Assembly (NCBI GenBank): GCA_947359465.1
Contig: OX375878.1
Coordinates: 88,510,377-88,574,376, forward strand
From: Metellina segmentata
Taxonomy: Eukaryota > Arthropoda > Arachnida > Araneae > Tetragnathidae
DNA length: 64,000 bases
Reading direction: 5' to 3'
In this document: in pieces, positions 44,179 to 55,270 of the stretch
Layout of the letters: each line of letters begins with the position of its first letter
How positions within the stretch are numbered: the stretch's first letter is position 1
Made by a program: the position numbers and the translations under genes
Notes under the pieces: generated by a model
Database searches by the model: none
Seen by the model: the letters and a program-made list of their open reading frames with translations, nothing else
What the model was told of the DNA's origin: nothing

Positions 44179-45972
44179 ATGCAAGAAGCAGCGATACCGC
44201 TATTTGATGGTTTGATTAGTATACCGCTATTTGATGGTTCGGAATACTTTAATTGGAAAATAAGAATGATGACATTTTTGCAGTTTAAAAAATGTAAGGA
44301 AGTGGTACAACGAAAAATTAGTGCAAACGATAACCAAGAAAAATGGGAAGAAAAAGATGTACAAGCAACGAATTATATTTATGGCGCAATAACAAACAAG
44401 CAATTGGAATACATCCATGAATGTGAGTCTGCTTTTGATATAATAGCCAAATTCGATACCATGTATTTGAAAACTTCAACGTCATTGCAAATTATATGTA
44501 GAAATAACTTAGAAAATGTCAAATTGAAGAATTACTCCGATTTATGTTTTTTTTTTGATGAGTTTGAAAAGTCTGTTAACGAGCTTAAACAAGCTGGTGC
44601 AACCGTGACTGAACAAGAAAAACTTAATTACATGTTAAGAGCATTACCATCAAACTACAGTCATATTGGTGATTTAATTGATGTTTTACCGGAGAAGGAC
44701 AGAACAGTTGATTATCTAAAAAGTAAAATTAAGTCAAAATCGCTCGAAGAGAAAAATGATTGTGAAGACAGAGCACCAATAGAAAAATCGAATGCATTTA
44801 AAATTGAAACAAACAAATCGGGCCCACAAGGAAATGTCTGTTTTAATTGTGGTAAATATGGCCACATTAAAAAGTACTGTTGGTATGGCCGTGGTCAAGT
44901 GAACTATCGTGGCAGTGGTTCTAATTATCGTGGTCGAAGTCTTTCAAATTATCAGGGTCGTGGTTTTGGTAAACATCGCGGACGTGGAGCAAACTTTAAC
45001 CACAGAGAAAACTATAGTCAGCCAGGAAACAGTTTTCATACTACAATAATTGAAAGCAACATGTCAAGCTCAAATGAAAATAATATGGCAAATAAAAATC
45101 AAATTATTTGGTTACTGGACAGCGGGTGTACCGATCATATAATAAATAGTGATGAATATTTTGAAAACCAAGTAGCATTGAAGAACCCTATTAAAGTAAA
45201 AGTTGGTGATGGAAGGATGTTAGAAGCGACAAAGGTTGGTAATATTACAGTCTCTTTTCATGTTTATGACACTGAATCCATAGTAACTTTGAAAAATGTA
45301 TTTTATGTTAAAGAAATGAAGGCAAATTTATTAAGTTATTCAAAGATCACTGACAATCATAAAATAGTTTCAAAAGGGCAGTTCTCAAGAATTTATAAAT
45401 TAGATGGTATATTATTAGCAGTAGCGAAAAAAGATGAAAGATTATATAAAGTAACAAGTTATGTTTCAAATGCTAGTAAAATATTTGCAAATGTGACCAA
45501 TAATACATTAACATTAAAAGAAAAACTACATCGTACACTTGGGCATGTAAATTTTAAATATCTGGATATTATGTGTAAAAATCAGTTACTAGAAGGGTTA
45601 CCTAAAGAAATAGAATCAGAATATATGAAGTGTGCTATATGTATTGAGAACAAGATGCATAATTTACCCTTTAAGAATAATAGAAGAAGAGCAGAAGATA
45701 TACTGGAGATTGTTCATACTGATGTAAATGGACCTCATAGAACAACTGGATGTAATGGTGAAAAATACTTCGTGAGTTTTATCGATGATTATAGCAAATT
45801 GGCAAAAGTATGTTGTATTAAGTCGAAGGATCAAGTCTCTGATTGTTTTATGGAATATGTAAATGAAATTCAAAATTTAACTGGGAAGATGATAAAAGAA
45901 CTGAGATGTGATAATGGTAAAGAATATATGAATAGCAAGAGATATTTAAATTTGCAAGAGAAAAAGGTATAA
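44179..45972 (+). CDS. Copia gag, protease and integrase 5' part (frame breaks)
   Basis: 597 codons. Gag region to about residue 215, then the zinc knuckle CFNCGKYGHIKKYC, an Arg/Gly-rich RNA-binding stretch, the aspartic protease signature WLLDSGCTDHI (about 312-322), integrase zinc-binding region with HRTLGH and CAIC, and the first two integrase acids (TDVNGPH, LRCDNGKEY). The frame then shifts near 45940 and stops at 45970-45972, before the integrase Glu. Near the start, 27 bases encoding IPLFDGLIS are tandemly duplicated. The shift sits inside a domain, so it is damage, not programmed recoding. Confidence 0.88.
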   Translation: MQEAAIPLFDGLISIPLFDGSEYFNWKIRMMTFLQFKKCKEVVQRKISANDNQEKWEEKDVQATNYIYGAITNKQLEYIHECESAFDIIAKFDTMYLKTSTSLQIICRNNLENVKLKNYSDLCFFFDEFEKSVNELKQAGATVTEQEKLNYMLRALPSNYSHIGDLIDVLPEKDRTVDYLKSKIKSKSLEEKNDCEDRAPIEKSNAFKIETNKSGPQGNVCFNCGKYGHIKKYCWYGRGQVNYRGSGSNYRGRSLSNYQGRGFGKHRGRGANFNHRENYSQPGNSFHTTIIESNMSSSNENNMANKNQIIWLLDSGCTDHIINSDEYFENQVALKNPIKVKVGDGRMLEATKVGNITVSFHVYDTESIVTLKNVFYVKEMKANLLSYSKITDNHKIVSKGQFSRIYKLDGILLAVAKKDERLYKVTSYVSNASKIFANVTNNTLTLKEKLHRTLGHVNFKYLDIMCKNQLLEGLPKEIESEYMKCAICIENKMHNLPFKNNRRRAEDILEIVHTDVNGPHRTTGCNGEKYFVSFIDDYSKLAKVCCIKSKDQVSDCFMEYVNEIQNLTGKMIKELRCDNGKEYMNSKRYLNLQEKKV

Positions 45973-46004
45973 AGATAAAGTCGTGTCCACCACATGTACA
46001 TGAA

Positions 46005-48098
46005 TTGAACGGCACTGCGGAAAGATATAATAGAACAATAATGGATATGGCTAGATGTCTTCTAGCAGAAGCAAAAGTTGACAGACGTTTTTGGCCTGAA
46101 GTGATTAAAACAGCAGCTTATCTGAAGAATAGGACATTGGCAAATACTGTAGTGAGGAAGACACCTTATGAAATATTTTTTAATAGGAAACCATCTGCAA
46201 ATGAATTAAAATTGTATGGAAGTAGAGTTTATGTTAGAATACCAGAAGGAAAGAGAAGATCAAAGTGGGATAAAAAGGCTGAATTTGGAATTTTACTTGG
46301 ATATGCAGAAGTTGGATATAAAGTTTTGGTGAATAACAGATTATTAGTTGCAAGGCATGTTGACATTATTGAAGAAGACATTATGTGTATAGGTTGTGCT
46401 GATGAAGATGAGGAAAAATCCGAAGAAGTGTCAAATGAGCCAAGTAATGATGAGAACTCCATGGACGATGTGAAAAATGATGACAAAATAAAAAGTGGAA
46501 TGAGACCAAGAAGGCAAATCAAACCACCAGTTCGATTTGATGAAGAATATGGGTATTGTGTTTGTGCAAATTTTTGTGATGCTATGATTCCAGGTAACTT
46601 CGAGGAGGCGACAACATGTAATGAGGCTGAACGATGGAAAGAAGCAATGGACAGTGAGATGAACAGTCTTGTAAAGAATAATACTTGGACAATAGTAAGT
46701 AAACCAGAGGGTAAGGCAATTCTAGATGTGAAATGGGTATACAAAAGAAAACCAGGTGATGCTTTTAAAGCCAGGTTAGTGGTTCGAGGTTTCCAGCAAA
46801 AAGACAGTATTGATGATACATACTCACCTGTTGTTAAAATGCAAACTTTAAAGTTATTACTTTCATATTCTTGTCAGTATAGTTTAAACATACATCAAAT
46901 GGATGTTGAGACGGCGTTTTTAAATGGTAAAGTAATATCTGAAGTTTATGTAAAACAGCCACAAGGCTATAATGATGTTTCCAACAGAGTTTATAAATTA
47001 AACAAAGCATTGTATGGTTTAAAAGAGAGCCCACGTGCTTGGTATGAATGCTTTAATGATTATATTGAAACTCTGGGTTTTCGTAGAAGTAAATATGATT
47101 GTTGTCTTTATGTTAAAGCTGAAAATAATAAAACTGTATATATTCTTTTATATGTCGATGATTTGTTGATATGTTGCAAAGATATTCAGGTAATTAATGA
47201 TATTAAAAAACAACTACATAATAAATTTAAAATGAAGGATTTAAATAAAGTAAAAAGCTACATTGGAATTTATATTGAATATGATTATGAGAAATGTAGT
47301 AATACCTTAACATTGAGTCAGAAAAAATATATAGAATCGCTAGCTAAACTATATAATATTGAAAACTCAAAACTTTATAATACACCAATGGAGATTAATC
47401 TTAAACTGAGTCAATCAAGTTTAAATGAGAATGTTAAATATAGAAATTTAATAGGAGCACTTTTGTATATTAGTCATGGTACTAGACCAGACATATCTTT
47501 CAGTGTTAATTATTTAAGTAGATTTCAAAATTGTTATGATGAGACACATTTCAAATATGCATTGCGAGTTCTAAAGTATTTGTATTTAACCAAAGATCTT
47601 AAATTAACATATAACCAAAGTCATAAAGCTGATATTATGAATTGTTATGTTGATGCTGACTGGGCAGGAGATATTGTTGATAGAAAGTCAACTACTGGGT
47701 TTGTAATTGAATTGTTTGGAAATTCCATTTATTGGAAATCCAAAAAACAAAATTGTGTAACTAAGTCATCCACCTTTGCAGAATATATTGCTTTATCTGA
47801 AGCTGTAACAGAAATAAATTTCTTAAGAAATGTTGTCAATGATGTTTTTGTTGAAATTGCTCAACCTATTAAAATTTATGAAGATAATTCTGGAGCTCTT
47901 GATATAGCTAAATATGGAAACTTTACAAAAAATTCTAAGCATATAGAAGTACAATATCATTATGTTCATGAAAATGTTAAAAATGGAGTTATTGAAATTG
48001 TTAAGATAGATTCAGATTCAAACACTGCTGATATTTTTACTAAGTCATTAGGAAAAATTAAATTTACTAAATTCAAGGAAATGTTGAAATTGATATAA
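46005..48098 (+). CDS. Copia integrase 3' part, reverse transcriptase and RNase H
   Basis: 697 codons from MNGTAERYNRTIMDMARCLL with the integrase Glu. The RT has DVKWVYKRKPGDAFKARLVV, QMDVETAFLNGK and the catalytic ILLYVDDLLIC. RNase H has YVDADWAGD, KSTTGFV, TKSSTFAEYIAL and YEDNSGALDIA. It terminates at 48096-48098. The ATG is internal to the original polyprotein and results from the upstream frameshift. The rest of pol appears undamaged. Confidence 0.9.
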   Translation: MNGTAERYNRTIMDMARCLLAEAKVDRRFWPEVIKTAAYLKNRTLANTVVRKTPYEIFFNRKPSANELKLYGSRVYVRIPEGKRRSKWDKKAEFGILLGYAEVGYKVLVNNRLLVARHVDIIEEDIMCIGCADEDEEKSEEVSNEPSNDENSMDDVKNDDKIKSGMRPRRQIKPPVRFDEEYGYCVCANFCDAMIPGNFEEATTCNEAERWKEAMDSEMNSLVKNNTWTIVSKPEGKAILDVKWVYKRKPGDAFKARLVVRGFQQKDSIDDTYSPVVKMQTLKLLLSYSCQYSLNIHQMDVETAFLNGKVISEVYVKQPQGYNDVSNRVYKLNKALYGLKESPRAWYECFNDYIETLGFRRSKYDCCLYVKAENNKTVYILLYVDDLLICCKDIQVINDIKKQLHNKFKMKDLNKVKSYIGIYIEYDYEKCSNTLTLSQKKYIESLAKLYNIENSKLYNTPMEINLKLSQSSLNENVKYRNLIGALLYISHGTRPDISFSVNYLSRFQNCYDETHFKYALRVLKYLYLTKDLKLTYNQSHKADIMNCYVDADWAGDIVDRKSTTGFVIELFGNSIYWKSKKQNCVTKSSTFAEYIALSEAVTEINFLRNVVNDVFVEIAQPIKIYEDNSGALDIAKYGNFTKNSKHIEVQYHYVHENVKNGVIEIVKIDSDSNTADIFTKSLGKIKFTKFKEMLKLI

Positions 48099-48271
48099 AT
48101 TTTGTTTATGTCAGAATATTAAATAAGCTAAATTGTATTTAAATTTTTGTTAACATTTAGGTTAATGAAAGAATTTTTGAAATAATTTAAGTGTTTTGTG
48201 TTAAGGGTTGAATGTAATTAATGCTTGTTTCTGTTATGTTTGTAATTAATAAATATAAATGTAAGGAGGCG

Positions 48272-48457
48272 TGTTGGTTTGTAAGTACATTTATATTTGC
48301 CATGTTGGCAACACCTTGTACTTTTTCTCGGAGTGATAGCTATAGTCGTTGTGCGTGTAATCTTTTTCATGTGTTGTTAAGTTCTAATAAATCCTTAATA
48401 AAGAAGTTGTGCATCTGTTAATTCATCAAGCAACACGTAAACCGAGTTTACTGAACA
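48272..48457 (+). repeat. Copia 3' LTR
   Basis: 186 bases, the same length as the 5' LTR, with two visible substitutions. Followed by the duplicated target GAAGT and then Helitron B sequence GTCTGTTTGTTTCGCGG. Confidence 0.93.
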
Positions 48458-48848
48458 GAAGTGTCTGTTTGTTTCGCGGCTGCAAAATCCTGACGATCTA
48501 TGGCACTTACAGCAATGAGATTTAGCACACAGGTAGTCCAAATTTTTTACAATTTTTGGGTCGCGGCGAAATTTTAAAATTCAATCTAGAATATTTTAAA
48601 AAGAATTTAATAGTTTTATTCTCTACCTGGTTCTTCAAACGGGTTTCGTGCTAACGAAGAAGAAACCCCCTAAAATGAAATATTTCTTCCCACGTGACCT
48701 TCTTTTATATTTTCGCAAGAGATTGTGACGTCACGTGAACTTTCTCTTTCCAGAAAAAAAAAATATTCTGCCCTTCGCGTTAAAAAAAAGAAACAGATTA
48801 CATTTCCTGTCCCCTTTTCGGCCAATGAGAACAAGAAATAAAAATATA

Positions 48849-49479
48849 CTAGGGGGCCCGCCCCCTGCTCACCAACCCCCGGAGGATTGCTTTGCAATCC
48901 TCATTGGTTCGATATGCGAACCTATGCTCGCATCAATGAAGACACGTGTCCTAGCAGAAAGGATTGTTTACAAAATATGATATACCAAAAAAATATTTTT
49001 CAAACCCAAATTTGCTGTATTACAGAAAATATAAATACAGTACCCTAGAATCAGAATTCAAATGAAAACTTTGAGCAAATTTTGAATCGAAATGTGAACG
49101 CTGCTTTGGAAATGGAATACCCAGCATGTTGTTTGTGTGTACATTTCCATAAAGCACTCTTGAGTCACCCATACTTTTTCATTGAGTTTGTTGTCGAAAG
49201 TTATAGTGCAAGCGTCTTGTTGAACTATAATTGTTGGCCCTGAAAAGGACCGTTTTTTAAATGGCCCTGAAATTACCCTCCACTTTCTTTGATTTGTAAT
49301 TTTATAACCTGCAACAGCTCGACTAAAATTCTTTTTTTTTTCAATAAAATTTCATCCGATAACGCTATAAATTCAATTGGGGCGACTTCGTGGTAAACAA
49401 ACAATCGTACAATGTTGCCAAAACGCGAAAACAAATAACGTCTTTTTTGCGTGCCACGTAAAAGAATTATATATATAGA
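48849..49479 (-). mobile_element. Helitron family A, copy 2 (631 bp, inverted)
   Basis: On the minus strand it begins A|TCTATATATATAATTCTTTT, ACGTGGCACGCAAAAAAGAC and ends GGGGGCGGGCCCCCTAG|T. It shares GCCAAAACGCGAAAACAAAT (here read on plus) and the AATGAGGATTGC block with copy 1 at 31846. It is nested in Helitron B. Confidence 0.82.
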
Positions 49480-49750
49480 TTGACTGGGATTGTTAAGTTT
49501 TAATTCGTAAAATCGGAATCGCTAAAGATAGATTGAAAACATCTGAAGGCATTTGAAATCTGCGAAAAATTTCACTTTAGATTGTTACCTAAAAATATGA
49601 TTTTCTTTAAAATAAATAATTTTTAAATTTAATACATCTTAAAGGATTTGAAATCTGCGGAAAATTTTACACCAGATTAATACCTTACATACACTTGGAG
49701 AAGCAAACCAACAACACGGGCAGCACCGGGCTAGCCCACGCAGTGGCTAG

Positions 49751-50240
49751 TAAAGAATATAATTTATAGTTTCCTATTTCGACTTCAACAATAAGTTTTT
49801 CCCTTATATAGTTCGTTTTTTTTCTAATCTTCCTTGTTTTGATTTGGTCTCAAAAATGATATGCCTACACATAAGTTGCAAAGAACTTCCGTGAACTTAT
49901 GAATTTGTTCTAGTTATTTCAAAAATGTCAAATATCCGTATATAGGAAACCGTTAAGAAAAGCCTAAGTGATCAAACTTCGATCGCCACTCCCAAAACAA
50001 TGGGGCCAAAATACTCCACTGGAGGTGATCATTCAAATACAGCATTGGTTGTGACAATTTTTTAGGAATTTCACGTCTGTATACACTGATGACCATATGG
50101 TCTGTGGAAAATTACAGGATTTACTGAAAGCACATTGAGAACAAGTGCCGAGTAACATAAATAACTTTTCCTGTTTCAACAAGAGTATGCCCCCACGACA
50201 TTTGAATACCTCTATATTATACACAGGTACTTCCTTTAAA
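49751..50240. other. No gene seen
   Basis: AT-rich unique-looking sequence with no supported frame. Confidence 0.4.
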
Positions 50241-50242
50241 GG

Positions 50243-50331
50243 TAGGTAGGCATTTTAATTAACGTCCTACTGAAGCGACACGAGCTATTGACGACGTTCC
50301 GGGATCAATCCCCCAAAGGAAAGAAGCGAGG
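50243..50331 (-). repeat. 5'-truncated SINE A with target duplication
   Basis: TAGGTAGGCATTTTAATTAA, CTACTGAAGCGACACGAGCT and GGGATCAATCCCCCAAAGGA. GGTACTTCCTT flanks it on both sides, a retrotransposition footprint. Confidence 0.7.
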
Positions 50332-50602
50332 TACTTCCTTAAAAACACGTTACTGTATCAGATATTCGCTGTTTCAAAGTACATGAAAAGAATTTCATCG
50401 GAATTGGATAAGCATTTTTTTCTTCTTATACTCACATGAATATACCTTTAATAACCGTCATGCAAACTCAGGCATGATTCTTCAAATTCACAATGGAAAG
50501 AATATTTCATTGATTAAGTGGATTGTATTTTTAAAAATAACGTCTACTGGTATTTAAGTAGAAAATCATAAGCAGAGTAAGGAGTAACGAAAGCGTTTTC
50601 AA

Positions 50603-50850
50603 TAGCTCGTGTTGCTCCAGTTGTTGTTGTTGCACATCCCCCTGGTGTAGGAAAGCCTACACCAGGTCCAGAAGGCCCCGTCGTGCCAGATCCCCATATA
50701 CCTGCAAAAAGTCCTGATCAACCAACAGCTGCTTATATGAAGCGCCAAGACAGAGAAGAAGGTGATCAGGACTGGCAGGTAGGGAACAGGAACAACTGTT
50801 CCAGTTCCAGGCTCCAGTGCGCCATTAATTAAAATACCTACCCACTAGTG
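50603..50850 (+). repeat. SINE A tail split by a 189-bp insert
   Basis: Left AATAGCTCGTGTTGCTCCAGT at 50601-50621 and right GCTCCAGTGCGCCATTAATT, AAAATACCTACCC at 50811-50847 are adjacent parts of the SINE A 3' end. GCTCCAGT is present on both sides of the insert. Confidence 0.65.
50622..50810 (+). other. GC-rich hairpin module of unknown origin
   Basis: 189 bases, far richer in GC than the surroundings. Three inverted repeats: CCTGGTGTAGG/CCTACACCAGG with a 4-base loop (50641-50666), GTCCTGATCA/TGATCAGGAC (50711-50720 with 50763-50772), and GGAACA/TGTTCC (50789-50802). One plus frame is open right through (AHPPGVGKPTPGPEGPVVPD, then AAYMKRQDREEGDQDWQ). GCTCCAGT flanks it at 50614-50621 and 50811-50818. 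It has no terminal inverted repeats, and I do not recognise it. Confidence 0.5.
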
Positions 50851-51312
50851 GTTTCACTCTTTTCGATAGGTGCATTACTACATACAGTAACGATTGCAAA
50901 ATGAAAGTAGGGTTTGTTTAAAACAATTTAACTTGAACAATTAGCTTTTTTTGTGTAGAAGCATACAAACATTTTCAGCAATTGAAGATATATGCTCAAT
51001 TATTTACCACTTTCTGGAAACTGTTTTACTTCTGCACTTTTAAGATGCAGTTTACAAAATAGAAATACATTGCGTGTCTGGATCTTTCAATTAATTCCAG
51101 GCAACCCATTTTAAATTGCTTTCACACATCAATGAAAGAGTGACCTCCACTCCCAGTTATGGTAGGTTTCATCTTTCTCACTTGATGTTGTCTTGTGGGA
51201 TGCAGCTTGTCCCTTGCGACATCAAATTCAAAACCAACCCAATTGCTGTAGCAGCAATGAGTCATACAGGAAAAAACATCAACAGCAAAGCTTTTCCAGT
51301 ACAAAAAATTTA

Positions 51313-51455
51313 GGTATTTTAATTAACATCACTCTGTGAGCAACACAACGGATATCAGCGAGTCCAGTATAAAATAGGAAGGGAAATATCAGAGGATACC
51401 ATGGTCAGATGACGAGGTCCCATCAGAGATGGCACCCCACTTCCACCATGCCAGC
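51313..51455 (-). repeat. SINE A fragment
   Basis: TAGGTATTTTAATTAACATC, GAGCAACACAACGGATATC, GGTCAGATGACGAGGTCCC and GGCACCCCACTTCC, with an internal deletion. Confidence 0.55.
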
Positions 51456-51655
51456 TACGAAAATTATATCAATACTTAAAAACTTATTTTCAGTTTACAA
51501 ATTCTTCGATCCAATGCATTTTATTTGTCAAGAAATATTGGTAGATATGTATTCTGAACACAATCTAATACTAACTCAGCACTTCAATAGCAATTCTAAG
51601 ATTTTTTAGGGGTAAGTAATTGAAGGGAAAGATGAATGTTGCTACAGTGACATTT

Positions 51656-51790
51656 TCTAATTGCATTGGACCAACAAAATGGGCTATCACTGATGGTCCA
51701 GGACCAAATCTGAACACAATGACTAGTAATTTTGAAACAGTTAGATGAGGTGAACAACACCTGAGCTGGCATCACTCTAGTTGAGGTTTC
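51656..51790 (-). repeat. SINE A fragment, diverged
   Basis: TTGGACCAACAAAATGGGCT, GATGGTCCAGGACCAA and AACAACACCTGAGCTGGCAT keep SINE A order. Confidence 0.5.
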
Positions 51791-52004
51791 ACCAGTTTAG
51801 ACTTCAAATGAAGCTCAAGACTAGGGCTGGACTTCACTGCCTGTAGGCTAACCTGAAATTTGCCATCCCCATTTCACTTTTCCATTGGTGTGAAAATGAG
51901 GTGTACCAGTAATTTTTTTGCCAGTAGCGTCAGTTACAAAAGTACATGTTCAAATATTTGTTTTTTTAGTAGGATCTTATCATTTGATATTAATCTCAGA
52001 CTGC

Positions 52005-52055
52005 AGCTAATAGCAGTTGTGTTGCCCCAGTGCGACTTAAGTTCAACTACCTACC
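52005..52055 (+). repeat. SINE A 3' end fragment
   Basis: TAGCAGTTGTGTTGCCCCAG and TGCGACTTAAGTTCAACTAC, ending CTACC. Confidence 0.55.
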
Positions 52056-52059
52056 ATTT

Positions 52060-55000
52060 GTTTTCCTAGAAAAGTTGTCGATAAAATAGTTAGGAGTAAA
52101 CTAGTATTCTTTGAATTACTTTCATATTTTAAAATGCAATATATCTTTCAAATGGAGATTAATTTTCAGTGAATTTTTAACTACAGTGAAACTGATTAGT
52201 TGTCAGTCCGATACAGAACAATGCCTCTCGGAAACAAAAGAAAATTAAGACTTAAAAATTTGAATATGTATGTTAGCCTGAAGCGCAAGTTCATGTAACA
52301 ATATTCACTATACTGTACTTAATGTAAATTGAGTATTGTTTGTTTCTGTAAAATACATGTATGTACAGTATATTTCCAGTTCGTAAACGTGCATTTTTCA
52401 TCATTCGTTCATATGCAATGGATAGGTCGCTCAAGATTTTTCTGTTATCTCTATTCGACTAACGGTCAGGGTCCCGACAGTTATAGAAGTTTAACTACCT
52501 GAACTATATTTATATATTAGTCAAAATTATATTTTGTAAATGAATTGAAGAATGATAAACATTTTCAATTCTGAAGACAGGAAAACAGTGGTCAGATATA
52601 CTAATCTTAGTTTGTAAAATAATACACATTGACAATTATCATTCAATAAAGTTTCACAAACTAAGATTACATATTTTATTTGATGACAACTTAACATAAA
52701 CTTGGACAATCTTTGCTGGTTAAGAAATGGTGTACTTAGGTCAAATTGTAAATATTTGGAGAGTATATGCAAAACTATTTATCCAGTGTTGGAAAGAAAA
52801 TGTGTGTAGATCACTTAATTATTGCGAAAAATTAAGATACATGAAACGGGTATACATACATATATTTTATTCATTTTCTGAAATGGATGCAAATTTCCAT
52901 GCTATGAAAATGGTAAAATATATTTAAAATTGATATTTGAAAACACAAAACAGAAGTCTGATTTTATTTGAAATTTTGTTTTACGAGAAACTGAAACGGC
53001 AGAAAGAGCAATTGTTTCAGGTAAACAAACAAGACTTGCAAAAAATAGTTCATTTCAGATACGAGATAACTTTCATAATATACAAATCAATAAGGCTGCA
53101 AGTACTACAACCAAAGAGTGCTCTTCAAAACTGTGATAAGCACAACACATTTTTATTCTCAAAAAAGTTTTAAAACTTGGGGGATGAAAAGGACAGATAT
53201 TGAAGACCATGAAATTGTAATTCACATGTGATAAGGAAATTCTTAGAATTTTCTCGCATATCTTATCAGTTAGTTCGAATGCTACGCAAATATAGACTAT
53301 AATTGTACCATACATTTGAAGTCTATTTTACAAAAACCCTAATTTGGAAAATAATCATACAGAACATATCCAATCAGCAATGTATCTTGTTCTACATATA
53401 AGCCTGTCTATAATGTGCTTGAAAGTATACTAACTGGAACATCAACAACAAGGCTCAGAGAATAAACATAAACTTGAAGGGCTATTTAGTGGAATACTGA
53501 CACCATCATAACCCGCCAAAAACTACATAGTTTAGAGGAAACAGTTATTAAAAGACAATACCACTTCCAATGGTCTATTAATTTTTAGCAATAAAATATA
53601 TGGAGATGACAGTGACAAGTGCAATAACACTTTTTTAACTATAAATATGTATGTACAACTATAAAACTTGTGTTAAAATAAGACATTGGAAACAAAATAA
53701 ATGAATATGAAATAAGCTACATATAAAATTCACTGCACTAAGTTATTACTACAGATTGTAAGATAAGTGGCCATAAATCTCACACATTTTCCTAAATAAA
53801 CACACAAGAAATGCTTAGAAATAAGAGTCCCTATCAAATAGTAAGTCTTCATTTGATGATCATATATAGGTAATTAAAATCTCTCCAGTCTCCCAAAATT
53901 ATGGACACTGCATAAACATGTTTTTTTTGTAATAAGTACGTAGATTGATTTGTAGTTGAAAGCATTTGATTATCAGTAGTATACAAATTCATGGTCGTGA
54001 TAAATTTGGAGTAAGAGTGATAAAAACAAGCTGCACACCTCAAAAATTTCAACGATCTAATAACTACAAGGGATAATTCAGGAATAAGTTTACTGGAAGA
54101 AATACAAAGGTAATAGAATTGGCTGACTTTTAAAATTTTTGACATTCTTATCTCCGAAATAGTAAAAAAGGTTATTTAAGCTACAACTAACGATAAATTT
54201 ATTTCGTGTTGATTCACATGATTTCCTCTTTGTAATCTAATAGTTTCTTGCAGTAATTAAATATCAAGTTGCTTACCATAAAACTATACAGTTAAGAGCA
54301 GTTATAAGCATATGGGCAAGTATCCCACATTGAGCAAAGCAATGCAACAGCAAACCTTATGTAGTCGTGATTTACTGTCATATATCTCCGAAATTAGTCT
54401 ATACGAGCGACAAATTCAATACAGATCCAACAAAATTAAAAGCAATATATGCAGAAAATAAATACATATGAGGGCTAAAAACAGCATGTGGTGTATAAAA
54501 AGATAATTTTACATACTCTGAGACTAAATAATAATAGCTAAGACAGGACTTGAGAAAATCAATACCCATGTGAGCAGAAGCAATAAATTTGCTGCCCAGT
54601 CTTATACAGACAAGTAGGAAACAGAAATTAGTTATAGAGACTTCAACTTCATCAATTTAAATTCATGCAATACCATTTAATTTGCAGAATTTTTATTTTA
54701 TTTTTAAATTTAAAAGACAATGATTCATTTTATTTCATAAACGAAGATTAATGAAGCATTTCTAGTATAAGTAAGCATGCAATTCCCCAAGCCCTGTATG
54801 CTCACGGTATTAAATTCTACATTACAGAATCTGAAATGCTTTTAAAACGGCAAAAAAATTTATTTTGTAACTCAAATGCTTTCAAAAACAATATTAATAA
54901 GAAAGTAGAAATATCTAATAAATATAAAGTCCAAAAAGGTAGGGAAAAGAAATGCCTATACATGGATGGAAGTTAATACTTTTTCTAAACGTGAAATCAA

Positions 55001-55173
55001 GTTAAACCGTAAACAAAGTGGTTACAATAAACTTTTACAATCACCTTTTGAAAAAACTAAAAACCAGTCAGCTTCTTATTATCCGGAAAAGGTTATACAG
55101 AAGTTTCAAAGCCATGTACTTGTGCATAGGGAAACAATGTACACCAAACAATAGAAAAAAAATCAATGTGCTT
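52060..55173. other. Region downstream of PAIP1; no gene seen
   Basis: About 3.1 kb, AT-rich and poor in recognisable repeats, lying 3' of the PAIP1 stop codon. Part of it is probably the PAIP1 3' UTR on the minus strand, but I could not choose a cleavage site among many minus-strand AATAAA occurrences. Confidence 0.4.
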
Positions 55174-55270
55174 TCAATGCCTTAATGATTGTGGATGCTC
55201 TCTGAGGAAAACTTCGTAAGCCTCTGATATCTCGTCAGAAAATTCATCACCAACGGGGTCATCATACAAG
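55174..55270 (-). CDS. PAIP1: PAIP1 last coding exon
   Basis: 97 bases: LYDDPVGDEFSDEISEAYEV, FLREHPQSLRH and a TGA stop at 55174-55176. It carries the acidic PAM1-like region. The acceptor is TTTTATAG. Confidence 0.9.

Larger units (their letters stand above)
43917..48457 (+). mobile_element. Ty1/copia LTR retrotransposon, full length
   Basis: Two 186-base LTRs, a primer binding site, gag-pol coding and a purine-rich GTAAGGAGGCG before the 3' LTR. The target duplication GAAGT is at 43912-43916 and 48458-48462. The LTRs differ at two visible positions, so the insertion is recent. It landed 23 bases inside a Helitron. A frameshift in the integrase makes this copy defective. Confidence 0.93.
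43894..49750 (+). mobile_element. Helitron family B, copy 3, split by Copia and Helitron A
   Basis: Starts A|TCTCTACTATTATAGAAGG at 43894 and ends GGGCTAGCCCACGCAGTGGC, TAG|T at 49750. Removing the Copia (43917-48457 plus its 5-base duplication) and the inverted Helitron A (48849-49479) leaves about 680 bases matching the other two copies. No RepHel gene is seen. Confidence 0.78.

Noticed and set aside
45900..46010. Programmed frameshift between the two Copia frames
   Set aside because: The break is in the middle of the integrase core between its second Asp and Glu. Recoding sites in Copia relatives, where present, are at gag/pol, so this is mutation or assembly error.
46229..46744. 171-codon minus-strand frame
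   Set aside because: Antisense shadow of the Copia pol coding sequence.
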